From Limnomonas spitsbergensis (lineage: Eukaryota; Chlorophyta; Chlorophyceae; Chlamydomonadales), in contig JAYJMM010000116.1 in NCBI GenBank assembly GCA_037349105.1, forward strand, positions 4,030,001 to 4,094,000: a stretch of DNA of 64,000 nt, given 5' to 3'. The notes under the pieces are model-generated. The model saw nothing but the letters and a program-made list of their open reading frames with translations. It searched no databases and had not been told where the DNA came from. Position 1 is the stretch's first letter. Each line of letters opens with the position of its first letter. Position numbers and translations under genes: made by a program. Of this stretch, positions 21,927 to 34,600 are shown piece after piece.

Positions 21927-24624
21927 ATGACCCACAGCAGCACCATTACGATTGCGATATGTAGCCTGCTCTTGGCCACGACCGCCACAATCGCAGCTGC
22001 CAGGCGGCCACCTGGCCCCTCAAACAACAGTCCTCCAGGTGAGGTGGGGGTGACCGAGGGCCTGAGACTACGAAGCCTGAGCCTAAATGTGCAGCTGCTA
22101 GATGTGATTCTGGAAATATTTGGTCACTGGTCATAGACTCTTGTTAGTCTTGTGTGCAGCAGGAGATATGTTGTTTGCCTCAATTACTAGTTCATGATAG
22201 CAGGGTAAGGAGTGGACTAGTGGAGGTGGACAGGATCTCCCTTTTCCAATGCACGCATGCGGTGGTAGCTTAGGGGCGCTTCCATGTGTCTCGCATGTCA
22301 CTATCGAGGATGCCTTAACCAGGAAGTCCCTTCTCCTTAGCACCCTCATTCCACTTACAATCCTAATCCCTGACAGACGCACACAATTTGTCGCAGGTGG
22401 TGGTACCAGCGGCCATCCCCGCCGCCGTCATGCTAACCTGTGCTCCAGCAGCATACCTGGCAGAGTGAGCTGCCACGCTAAACTCCTTCTCCAGGAGGTG
22501 ATGCCAGCTTCCGAAAGCATCGTTGCAGCAGATGAGGTTGTAAACATCTCAGTTGCCGAGGCCCTCAAACTCGCTTACCTGCCAGACTTGATGAAGACAG
22601 CCTCTGAGAGAAGTGACTCAGGTGCGGTTGATACTACGGGTGTAGCTAATGCTATGGGGGCATATTTCTCCCCTTTTCAGTCACGACTGCTTGCACTTCT
22701 GCTGCCTGTCAGGCCTTCAAATGTGGCCCCTGAATGAGGTGGACAGAGGCTGTCTGAATGTAATTAAGTCCTCACAGCCATTAACAGATTCATGTACAAT
22801 GAAGGCCCATAAAAAACTGGGGTGAAAATATATATTTTAAAACATGGTTAAGACAAGTATAAATCACCAGTTGCTCATTCGTCACCCCATGAGTAGTGCC
22901 GCACTACTTGCACCTGCAGGCAGCCGCCAACGTGACTTGTTGCAAGGGATGAGCAGCGGCTACTACTTTGGACCGCTTAACCTGCAGCAGGCCTACATGG
23001 GCAGCAAGACGGCCAGTAGGTGAGGCCAGTAGGTGAGGCCAGGCACTCCTGTCACCCTCCGGGTCTTTATCCATGGGGACATGGCCTTGTCCCCAAACCC
23101 TTCGGGGCATTCGTTGATTTTTAAGTTTGTGCAGTGGACTGTCTGTTCATACACCTGTTAACCGAACCTGGCTGGCACTTAGCTTGAAAGAGTTACGCGC
23201 ATGCTGATGTTTAGTGAGTGTACCTTACAACTTGACAAAGGATCTTGACTTGTCTAGTACTGGTGACAAAGATCTCAGAAAACGAAATTCCTTTCTGCAT
23301 TCTGAGGTTAGGGAAGACAATACTTAAGAGCTTCAACCATTTCATCGCATGCCTGACCACCTGCCTATTGCCCGCTGTCTCAGGTGCCAGGCCATCGCCA
23401 TTGTGGACGCCTATGCCAACCCCAGCGCCCAGTCAGACCTCAACTTGTACCGCTCAAACTTTGGCCTGCCGGCCATGACACTCCTGCAGTACGACCAGAA
23501 TGGCAACACGCTGCAAACTTCTCAGTCAGGGGCAACCGGCTATGTTGCCTACGACAATGGATGGGCAGGTGCGCCTTGCGTTTGCTTTTGATGGACGGAG
23601 TTTGTCACATCCTAGAATGTCACAGTTGACCCATAATGATTCCCAGCTTACTGAGCTTTCCTGTTGGAGGAGTGCCATGGTGTGCATGTGAAGATGTTGC
23701 AACTGCACCCTGTCACACAACATTAGGGAAATTATGGATCACAAAATGTTCAGAGAGATATCTGATCCCCTGAGGTGCTTACCATCTTGAACCCCTTCCA
23801 TTCTCAAATCCTGTCCCAAGGACCAACTGTCCTGCACCGGCAAGACGGCTTTGACCTCCCTTCCTTTATTTCCGAATGTCATTTTTCTTTTGACCAATAC
23901 AGGGGAGCAGATGCTTGACCTGGACATGGCTAGCGCCATGTGCCCCTGCTGCCAGCTGATATACATCGGGGCTAACAGCGCTTCTTCAACAGACTTGTAT
24001 GCAGCAGTCCAGACAGCCGTCGCCAAGGGGGCCAAAGTAGTGTCTATGTCCTGGGGATCTGCTGAGGTGCAGTATGATGCCCAGACAGATGCATCGACCT
24101 TCAACTTCCCAGGAGCATCCAGCGTGGCCTTCACCAGCAGCACTGGGGACAGCGGGTGGGTGCACAGATTTTGTAGCAGTAGTATAATTGGCGGTGCTTT
24201 CTGGCATGGCTGACATAACTCTCCTAGGTATGCCCTGAATGGTCCTTATAAAGAAAGGGAGGTTGTCCACTTGTTGTGACACCGTCAATGGCAAAATCTT
24301 GAACCTGGTATTCAGATCTAAACCCGAATTCGGGATCATGAATTTTGGGACCCTGAGTACTGAACCTTTATTACTGCTTCAGATATGCTGGAGGTGTCTC
24401 CTACCCTGCTTCCTCGGCGTACGTGGTCGCTGTCGGTGGGACCACTCTGAAACTCGACCTAAGCAGCAATCGCATCTCCGAAACCACGTGGGGAGGTTCT
24501 GGAAGCGGCTGCTCCCAGTACATAAGCAAGCCCTTGTGGCAGAAGGACACTGGCTGTCCAGGTCGCACGGTGGCCGACGTGGCGGCAGTTGCAGGTAAGG
24601 TGGCGGCAGGCACATACAACGAAA

Positions 24625-24678
<54 letters not shown>

Positions 24679-26344
24679 ATACATGCGTGTCCCCTCAAAC
24701 GCTGCACCATCTAAAACAAATTTTGCGCCAAATCACGATTTGGCTTGTGGCATGGATTTGGTAGCAAACATATTAATGCTGCGCATAGCCGGTGTAGGGC
24801 ATGCATGCCATCCCTATAGGCCGAGCTGGATGGAACTGAAGGTCTCGATAACCTCTACCTGATTGTCTAAATGACTGATATAGCTGGGCACTGAAGGACT
24901 TGGTAAAGCTACTGACATTTTTGTACCTTGGGTGGGCGGTCACATTTCTGGCTGCAGCTTGCACTCCCGAATACCTTAATACCGCCCACCCAATCCTGCC
25001 TTGCCAGTCACAGCAATCTTCCTTGCTTGACCATCTATCCTGCCTGTCTGCTTGCCGCCCACAGATCCCAACACCGGGGTTTACGTCTACCTGCTTGGGA
25101 AGCTGATGGTATTTGGTGGCACCAGTGCTTCAGCACCAATTATTGCAGGTGCGTGATGAGGGCTGCAGTGCGCTTGCCTTCTTGGATTTGGCAAGCAAGC
25201 ACATGCACCAACCCAGTGGTGGCCCGGCATTGCACGGTCCTTTTTGTGACGCCTCATGGTCCTAACAATTCATACCTCTCAGCCATTAACAAAAAACTTC
25301 AGTTGTTCATGAACCTGAAATAAGGGGTATTACCAGTATCCTGGCCAGGACCGAATATCCTGCCCATCCTACATACACATGGTCGTTCTTTACGCTTGTT
25401 GGCGGTACTTGTGGGAACTTACCCAAGTCGCATGCAATTCCTTTAAACCCCCATTCATTATTATTTGCTGCCACAGGCATGTACGCGAGCGGCTACTTTG
25501 GGAGCATCTCAAGCCCGGCTGGTCCAGGACTTGCCCAAAGTTTCTACCAGGTGAACACATGATATGATGAAAAGTGTACCGGTATTTGCTTGTTGGGTGC
25601 CCAGCAGACTGATGTTGTGACGTCGGCACCACATAAACGAAACCCTAGGCGATGTCGAGGAAATGTTTCCAACTGTTGACTCACTTCTTTCTTTCCCTGT
25701 AACCCACCCACTCCCAGGGAGGACAGAACTCCCAAGCGCTGATCGATATCACCTCTGGCCCGTCCACGTCCAGCTCCTGCAGCAGCTACTTATGCACAGC
25801 GGTGGTGGGCTATGATGGACCTACCGGCAACGGAAGTCCCCTAGGCATCAGTTCAGGAAGCACACCCATCCCTTCGCCATCCCCATCCCCATCATTATCC
25901 CCTTCCCCACCTCCATCCCCTATTCGATCCCCACCACCATCCCTATCTCCTTCCCCACCTCCATCCCCTATTCGGTCCCCACCACCATCCCTATCTCCTT
26001 CCCCACCTCCATCCCCTATTCGGTCCCCACCACCATCCCTATCCCCTTCCCCACCTCCATCCCCTATTCAGTCCCCGCCACCATCTCTATCCCCTTCCCC
26101 ACCTCGGACCCCTCCCCGATCTCCACCTCCATTCCCAGCCCCATCCCCGCCCCCGTCCCCATCCCCACTTCGATCCCCACCTCCGTCCCCATCCCCATCC
26201 CCACCCCCTTTTCGATCCCCACCTCCATCTCCATCCCGATCCCCGTCTCCAACCCCATCCCCATCCCCATCTCCTTCCGGTAGCGGCCCTTACTGCAAGG
26301 TTGGTAGCACCCTCCCAGTGTGCCTGCTCCTACGTGGAAGGTGA
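21927..26344 (+). CDS. Secreted sedolisin (peptidase family S53) with Pro-rich tail
   Basis: Nine exons (21927-22038, 22397-22621, 22920-23019, 23384-23568, 23903-24155, 24383-24594, 25065-25148, 25477-25550, 25718-26344) keep one frame and give 623 residues. The start MTHSSTITIAICSLLLATTA is a signal peptide. A propeptide region leads to YYFGPLNLQQAYMG and AIAIVDAYANPSAQSDLNLY. The S53 catalytic set is present: Glu209 and Asp213 in GEQMLDLDMASA, Asp290 in TGDSG and Ser383 in FGGTSASAP. DITSG and GYDGPTGNGSP fit the C-terminal calcium site. After about residue 445 comes a Ser-Pro-rich tail with PPPSPIRSPPPSLSP units, like hydroxyproline-rich algal wall proteins. S53 enzymes are acid-acting endopeptidases; vacuolar or wall location is inferred. 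The second-exon boundaries and the extreme C-terminus are the least certain parts. Confidence 0.85.
24629..24676. repeat. TA dinucleotide microsatellite in sedolisin intron
   Basis: An uninterrupted run of about 24 AT units lies shortly after the donor of the sixth sedolisin intron. Confidence 0.95.
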
Positions 26345-28674
26345 CAGGGTTGAGGAAGGTAGGAAATTTTGACTCTGCCGAGATTCTGCTATGGAAAATT
26401 GGGTTGATATGAGTCCCTGAATTCATCCAGTTAGAGCCAGCTCAACTTGCCGGCAGCCATATAGCTACTTCGTGAACTTGGGTACTTGAGTGCTGACACG
26501 CATTCAAAATGTGACCTACATTCATTTACACTTCCACATTCATGAATCATGATGTTTTTACACTTGCGTATAAATGTCTGCAATGCACTGTGGCCTTGAC
26601 CGTCCACGTGTGGCGACACTTGACATTTTATGATGTTCCTTTTCATAATTCATATTTTTTATTTCTCGAAGGAGATGACGCGGGCCGTGGTTAGCAGCGA
26701 CCTGAATTTACTGAACTAACCTATTCATGAGGTCGAGACAGACAGTTATCCAATGTAATGTCCTGCTTTCTTTTTTGATGAGTAACCCGGGCTGCTGGGG
26801 TCCTACAAAACTGCGCAGCATAGAGGGCTGGCATTCTGAATGTACATATTTCTTGTTATCACTTAATTATCTCCACCCCTGATAATGGCTGGTCTTTGCG
26901 CTTACCAAATATCCCCCTTCCCTCACACGTCTGTGAGATTATTGTTTGCTACGCTGCCTCAGTCTGCAACCTCTCTGTGTATGTCAATACGTGACACCTG
27001 TAATTACGGAGGCAGCTACCTAAGTTTCCTTCCAGTGCTCTTTCAAGAGATCTTCGACTCCTTAAGTGCTTGTAAGCGAAAAAATACCTTGCCTCTTAAA
27101 GACTCAACCCATACATCATGGAATCAATAGACGGTAGCCACGCTATATAATTACACATGGACTTATCAAACAGGTTCAAGATACATGTGCAACAGCGTAC
27201 TAGTTAGCACCCAACAGCATGTACCTCCATGATTCCTATACAACACAAACGAAACGAGATAGTCATTTGCATGGGCGTGCTTGAAGGTTGAAATGCACAA
27301 TACTGCTTTCGACAACATGACAGCCTCAACAACTTCCGGCGTTGCAACTGTTGTAGAGCTCCTGTCAATCCAAGCCATTTTGTTTCCCCTGGGTCACGCA
27401 TATCTGATGTAGATTGTTAGCTTGACTCTTGGCTGCTATGATGAGTCAGCACGCAAGGTCCAGGTCCACCACCTCCTGCTCCTCCTGCTCCAGGTCCACC
27501 ACCTCCTGCTCCTCCTGCTCCAGCTCCACCACCTCCTGCGCCAGATCCACCACTCAGCCTGTAGCGATAAGCTAAAGCGCACTAGTGATCAATGTATTTA
27601 TGCTTTTATGTTCATGAGGATATTTAATATCCATCTCATCCAATACTGAAACCTTAGGTTCTGTGGAGTTGGATCAGGCGGCTCCCTAATAGTTGGCACT
27701 CAATAATTCGCAGGCCTAGATAACCAGATAGGTGAGAGCGATGGTGTGTTACTCATAAAATAAGATTGAGAAAAATATTAAGAATTCTGCACCGGTATAC
27801 CTTGCATTTTCATGACTGAAGGGTCTCCTCAATAACAGTGCTTCAATTTGCTTGACACTTCTTTTCAATTTGTCAGTACTCACCAACAAGTAAGGCCCTG
27901 TGTTCCATAGCTCTGCCCCATGGTTTATTTTTGTGATTTAGTGGTCCATTATCTGTGCCTCCTCAGTAGCCTTACTACGGTATTGCAATAAGATTTTGGT
28001 TTGATATTCGTCAGAACACCCCCCATCATGGGATGTGGATGGGAAGCAAAAATAAATGGGAAGGGATGCCATGCTATTTTGTTAAGAATTACCCAGAATT
28101 CTAGACTGTCTGGATTGGCAATCAGACATGACATTGTTGTCTTCCTACATGCCAATAAGCCGCAACCATGCGACATATGGCGGCACACTTCAATTAGGGC
28201 CTTCCAATTGAGCATCATTGAGCGCCCTGGAAGTTCATAATGCTCAGAGTCACGCTCTGATGAAAATGGTTATCCCGGGTCGGCACTACAGCGCACCCGG
28301 GTGATGTCTAAAGCGGTCACAGGCTTGCATACCGCTTTTTCTACCTGTGTCTTGCTGCACACATACAGGGCTATGGAGCCCAGATATGCAAGCCAGGGTT
28401 TGATGAGAAAAAATAAGGAAGATACCTCGACAAAGATTTTTTCTCTGCGTCGAAACGTGGTTCGAGCAAGGTATACGGCACTCTTTGTGTCTTTCGTGAC
28501 ACGAGGGCGAGGGTCATCGGCTCCCTTTTTTGTGTGGACAATTGGTTCGGAGGTTAGGCATTTTACAGGCCTCTGACAGGGGCTCTGAAAGATCGAATCG
28601 TCTCATTTTCATCTGCGAAACCCAGTCCAATAGATGCTTTAGTGCCTAGGAGGGCCCATTGAGGGACTGTGGCA
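26345..28674. other. Gap between sedolisin and CUL4, with a Pro-coding repeat
   Basis: The left part should be the sedolisin 3' UTR and the right part the CUL4 promoter and 5' UTR. Between 27460 and 27556 a 36-bp unit rich in CCACCTCCTGCTCC repeats almost three times. In one frame it reads GPGPPPPAPPAPGPPPP and soon reaches a stop, so it could be a spliced last exon of a Pro-rich protein. I found no matching donor and do not call it. Elsewhere nothing coding is recognised. Confidence 0.35.
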
Positions 28675-31600
28675 ATGTCGTTAGCAGCTAAAACAACTAC
28701 AAACCAAGGAGGGCCGGTCAAGAAGCTTGTTATCAAGCCTCTTAAATGTGAGGAATCTTATTTGGAAAACCCCTCGAGCCCAACTCTCGTGAACTCACTT
28801 GGACACTCGACGATGCAGCCAAGCCTAGCCTGCCCAGTAATTTCGAAGAGGTGACGTGGTCCAAGCTGCAAGATGCCGTCAATGCCGTTCACTGCAAGAG
28901 GAAGGTGTCCACTAGCTTGGAGGAGCTCTACATGGTCAGTGCCCACCAATCTCCATGCCCCATCTCCCACCTGTTGATGTGTATCTGCATGGTTTGATTC
29001 ACGAGCATACAGGAGCTCTACATGGTCGGTATCCACCAGAACTCATGCCCCATCCCCTAGCTGGTGATGTGTAGCTATATGGCCCGTAACCACCTGTCCC
29101 CATGCTCCATCTGGCCATTTCCCAGCTTTTGATTTGAAAATACATGGTTGGATCCACTAACTTGGAGGAGCTCTACCCACCAGTCCCCTTGCCCAATCTT
29201 GCCATGTCCCAGCTTTTGATTTGAAAATGCATGATCCACAAATTTGGTGGAGCTCTAAATTGTCGGTACGCACCAGTCCACATGCCCCATCGCCTTGTTA
29301 GTGATTTTTGGTAGAGCCCCGCCGGGCGGCCGTAGGCTGCTAGCGCTCTGCTCCCGGAGTCACCCCGTGTATGTCAGTCTGTCTGCCCATCTGCACACTG
29401 CATGGTCAGGATCCACCAGTCTCCATTCCCCCCCTGCAAGCTGTCCACGTGTAAGTGCGTGATTTGTACCACAGGGATGGATTGGCTCCTTCCATGAGTG
29501 TAACTGTCAGACCCAAACAAATGTAACCTGTTTAAAATTTCTTGCGAGTGCTACTGAAGGGCTTGCTGGTTGCAGGAACCAAGCGTGGCCATCCCTCGTT
29601 CCCGCTAACGCTCACTATACCTACCTGTGTAGGCTGTGCAAGATATGTGCATGCACAAGATGGCAGACAAGCTCTACCAGAGGCTGCAACAGGTATCTTT
29701 CACTCTGCTACTGCTGCCTGCAGCTGGCAGCAACCGGATCCGCTTTGATCCTGCAGGATTATCGGGTATCGCGTGCTGTAGCCCTCTGAGGGACTGAAGC
29801 AGGCTTCCTTACATGGCTGGCATAGCTGCATAGCTCCAGGAGACCATGGTCATGAGCCATTTGGTTGCAGTCCGGGTTAGCCTCATCTACCATGCACTTT
29901 GAGCCCTGAAGCCCCACACGCGGGACCCACGTCACCGTGTCACCAGTGGCCTGATCCTTCTCCCTTTTCTACAGGAGTGTGATGCTCACGTGAGCCTGCA
30001 GGTGACTGCCCTGCAGGGCATGCTGCAGCTGGACTCTGTGACTTTCCTGGACCGCATGGACGCCATGTTGCGCGACCACTGCAGGTGCGCCCCCCTGCGA
30101 CGCTGTTGATTTTGAGCCAACGGGAATGGGGAGGTGTTCTACCTCGCATGGGTCACATGCACGACCCAGGGATGCCCATGCATGTCCATGCATTAAAAAC
30201 TCTGTGAATTTGTGACTGACCATGTGCAGTGAGTGGCTGCTCAAAAAGGGCAGAGCTTGCAACACATCAGCCCCACTTCTCACTGTTGCAATGTACCGAT
30301 ATCCGCACCATGGCTCCCACCATGTCGGTTCTTGCCAATTTCCTCCCATGTGCTGCCGGCCCCAGGCATTCAAATCCACACCGTGCAGACTTTTGAGGCT
30401 CTGCCCATCTTCTGACACTCTTGCCTGACTGCTTGTGTGCGAGCAGCCAGATGCTGACGATCCGGCAGATCTTCTTGTACCTGGACCGCACCCACGTGCT
30501 GGCAAGCACCACCGCTCGCTCGCTGTTTGACATGGGGCTGCAGCTCCTGGGACGGCACCTGTTGGAGAGGCCTGAGGTGCGGGTCCCATGGGAAGGAAAC
30601 AGAGATTAGGTGCCTGACGGGAGCAACTTCAGGAGCTGGGAGGCAGGAACCCACACCACCTTTTTTCTTGAAGCCCCACTATCAGAGGAACCCGCCTTTG
30701 CCCATGTCTGGACCATCTTGAAGCCGAGCCTGCATGTGCCGCGATCCAGGACATGTTCTTGTTGGCGCCTCCACATGGCTTCTTGTTCCCGCATGGTCTG
30801 GCGATCGCCCTGTTCAGTGCTCACACCTTCTGCCCAAACGCAACCCCGAGTTTTAGACACCCAGTTCCCCTCTGCTTGGCTCAGCCCCTGCCCACCCCAT
30901 GACCCCATCGGAATGTGGACACTTTTATACCTGCATGCCGGTTACAAATCAACCAGGAGAGTGATATCCCTCCGCTGCTTGAAGGTTGAGCGCCATGCAG
31001 TGAAGGGCCTCCTGGCGCTGGTGGAGCGTGAGCGGCGGGGCGAGAGCGTAGATCGACAGCTGCTGCAGAGCCTGCTGCGCATGCTGGGCAGCTTGGGGAC
31101 CTACCCAGAAGCGTTCCAACGCCCGTTCCTGGAGGAAAGCATGCAATTCTACCGCCTGGAGGGCAGTACCCTCATGGGCGAGATCGGCGTGCCTGAGTAC
31201 CTGCTACACTGTGAGGTGTGTGTAGGGAGGCGGGGGCAGGGGCTAGGTATGTAAGGAGGGGAAGATGGCCATGAGGAAGGCTGGCTTGTCCAAGTGCTTG
31301 CTAAACCGTGAGGTGTGTTTAGGGAGGCAGAGGCAGGGGCTAGGTATGTCAGGAGGGGAGGTTGGCCATGAGGAAGGCTGGCTTGTCCAAGTGCTTGCTA
31401 AACCGTGAGGTGTGTTAAGTGAGGCAGAGGCAGGGGCTAGGTATGTAAGGAGGGGAAGATGGCCATGAGGAAGGCTGGCTTGTCCAAGTGCTTGCTAAAC
31501 CGTGAGGTGTGTTTAGGGAGGCAGAGGCAGGGGCTAGGTATGTCAGGAGGGGAGGTTGGCCATGAGGAAGGCTGGCTTGTCCAAGTGCTTGCTAAACCGT

Positions 31601-34600
31601 GAGGTGTGTTTAGGGAGGCAGAGGCAGGGGCTAGGTATGTCAGGAGGGGAGGTTGGCCATGAGGAAGGCTGGCTTGTCCAAGTGCTTGCTAAACCGTGAG
31701 GTGTGTTTAGGGAGGCAGAGGCAGGGGCTAGGTATGTCAGGAGGGGAGGTTGGCCATGAGGAAGGCTGGCTTGTCCAAGTGCTTGCTAAACCGTGAGGTG
31801 TGTTTAGGGAGGCAGAGGCAGGGGCTAGGTATGTCAGGAGGGGAGGTTGGCCATGAGGAAGGCTGGCTTGTCCAAGTGCTTGCTACATTGCGAGGTGATT
31901 TTAGGGAGGCGGAGGCAGGGGTGAGAGGTGTCTGGAGGGGACATGGCCATGGGGAAGCTCTGGCTCCCCAGTGCATGCTACACTGCCAGGTGTGTTCCGG
32001 GAGACGGGGACAGGGGTGAGGCATGCACGAAAGCGGAAGCAACAACAAGGTTTGTAGGGAGGCGGTTAGCAGGGGCAGCGTGAGGGAACTTGGCAGGCCC
32101 GAGTACCTGCTGCACTGCAAGATGCGTGAAGGGAGGTTGAGGCAGCAGAGGCAACTTGGCAAAGTGTGTGAGGTGGCTCACGCAGGGTCAAGGTGTGTAT
32201 GGAGGCGGGGGCAGGGGCACCCCGGGGCAGTCCTGGTCCTTGAGTGCTTCCCTTATGTTAATTACACTGCGTCCAGGCAGATTGTTGGGCAGAAGTGAGG
32301 GTATCTGTTTTAAATGATAGGGACGACGGTAAGCTCGCTCCGGCAGAGGCACTCTTGGGGGGATAGGATGGACGAATTTGCTACCCCCGCCACCTGCCAG
32401 GCTTCCCCAAAACCGTTGGCACAACAAAAGGCATTAATTCCGACCCGACCCCGTGCCTGCTCGCCCTCGTGCCTCATCTGAGCAGACCCGCCTGTCGGAG
32501 GAGTACGAACGCTGCGCGCACTACTTGGACGCCGCCACCCGCCGGCCGCTGATCCAAGTGGTTGAGCGGCAGTTGGTTGCGGATCACTTGCCGGCCATCC
32601 TGGAGCGGGGCTTTGGAACCCTCGTGGATGCTCATAGAGTCGAGGACGTGGCCAGGCTGTACACGCTGGCTGCCCGTGTGGGGGCGGTGGAGTCGCTGAG
32701 GACCGCATTCCGCGACTACGTGCGAGCGACTGGTCTCAAGCTGGTGAAGGACGAGGAGAAGGTGGGTGTGTGCACTGGCTGGGCCTTGTGAGCCGGTGAG
32801 GCGAGGGCTGTGCGGGACAGGTTCGTGAGGGAGCGTTCATGTCGCACTGCCATGTTCCTGCAGATCTTAAACTCCCTCCAGGCATTGAGTTGCTTGACCT
32901 GCTCAGGACTTGCAATGGCTCAACAGTGGACCTTGAATTCTAAATCCTGACCCCCCCCCATGCATCGAGCCCCTTGACTTACCCAAGACTTACATTGGCG
33001 TCCAGCGGCGCACCTCAAACCTTGCGCAACCTTTAATCCCAAGCCCTCAACTCCCAAACCTTTCAACTCCCCAATCCCCTTGAACCCTTAAACCCTTGAA
33101 CCCTGTCTGGCATTTCCTCAGGACAAGGAGATGGTGGAGCGGCTGTTGGAGCTCAAGGTGCGGCTGGATGAGGTCCTCCAGCGGGCACTGCAGAAAAACG
33201 AGGCTTTTGCCAACAGCCTCAAAGAGGCCTTTGAGTCCTTCATCAACCAGCGTCAGAACAAGCCGGCTGAGCTGATTGCCAAGTTCATTGACGCGAGGAT
33301 GCGCGCGGGCAGCAAGGGCGGCACGGAGGAGGAGATAGAGACCATGCTGGATAAGGTTCTAGTGCTGTTCAGATACATCCAGGTGAGCGAGGGGCTGTCC
33401 TGACTGGTCCAGGTAAGGGGCTGTTCAGGTACATCCAGATAGGCAGGGGCGGTGCCTTGCAAGTTGTTCGGGCATGCCACTAACAAGGGGATGAGAAGAG
33501 GGGATGGGACGAGGGAAGTCCAGCATACTGCATGCGAGGGATGCCAGTATCTGTGCAGACCAACTGTCACGGATTACTGCTCCTGCTGTGCTGTCTCCGC
33601 GACGCCGCACACGCCTGTTGCTAACTTACTTAAAGGTCGCATGTGGCAGTATTTGCTGTTATCAGCCTGGTTCTGGTTGGTTGTTGAGATTGGGGTGGGG
33701 GACGTCGAAGATCAGCAAGGGAGCCACTGACCGTGTGCATGGTCTGCTCTGTCGCATGTTCCCTCCAGGGGAAGGACGTTTTTGAGGCCTTTTATAAGAA
33801 AGATCTGGCGAAGCGACTATTGCTGGGCAAGAGTGCATCGATCGATGCTGAGAAGAGTATGATCAGCAAGCTCAAGGCCGAGTGCGGCAGCCAGTTCACA
33901 AACAAGCTGGTGGGTGATGCAGGGTGAAGGAGAGGAGCTGGTGGGGGGGACATGCAGATGGTGGGGTGCATGATCTTGAATTAGGGAGGGTCTGGCTTAC
34001 AAGATATGTGCTGGTGCAAGGAGGACTGGCAGCACACAAATTTATGCACTGAGACAATTGTCCTGCTTGTTTCGCTCGCCGCGTACAATTGTTCAAAACC
34101 AGGGCTAGGATGGAGTTGCCAAGCTGCTCTCTTACCCGTTTTCCCCGCTCGTGTTCTGTACGTCCTACATCGACTGTATGGCTGCTCTCTCATCCTCTTT
34201 TCTCTGACTTATCCCATTGCCCCCTTTGCATCCACCTGTAGGAGGGCATGTTCAAGGATACGGAGCTGTCCACGGACGTGATGAACGCCTTTCGCCAGTC
34301 GGCGCAGTTCAACCAGCGGCTACCTCCGGGCATCGACATGTCAGTGTCAGTGCTGACAGCGGGCTTCTGGCCGACGTACCCTGTAGTGGACGCAAAGCTC
34401 CCGCAGGCAAGTCATGTGCATGGTTACCTTGTGCGCATGGTAACTTTACGTGCATGGCTACCTTGTGTGCATGGTAACTTTATGTATGTTGCAGCGTCCG
34501 TTTAGACTTGGTTTCTAGGTACTGGTATTGTTGGATTGCCTGGTGTTTGGGGTTGAGCCTTCTGGGATCGAGCTCTGCATGGATCCAGGAACGAGCTTGG

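Noticed and set aside
31195..32130. CRISPR-like array in CUL4 intron 6
   Set aside because: Units are contiguous 97-bp copies without unique spacers, in a eukaryotic intron. It is a minisatellite.
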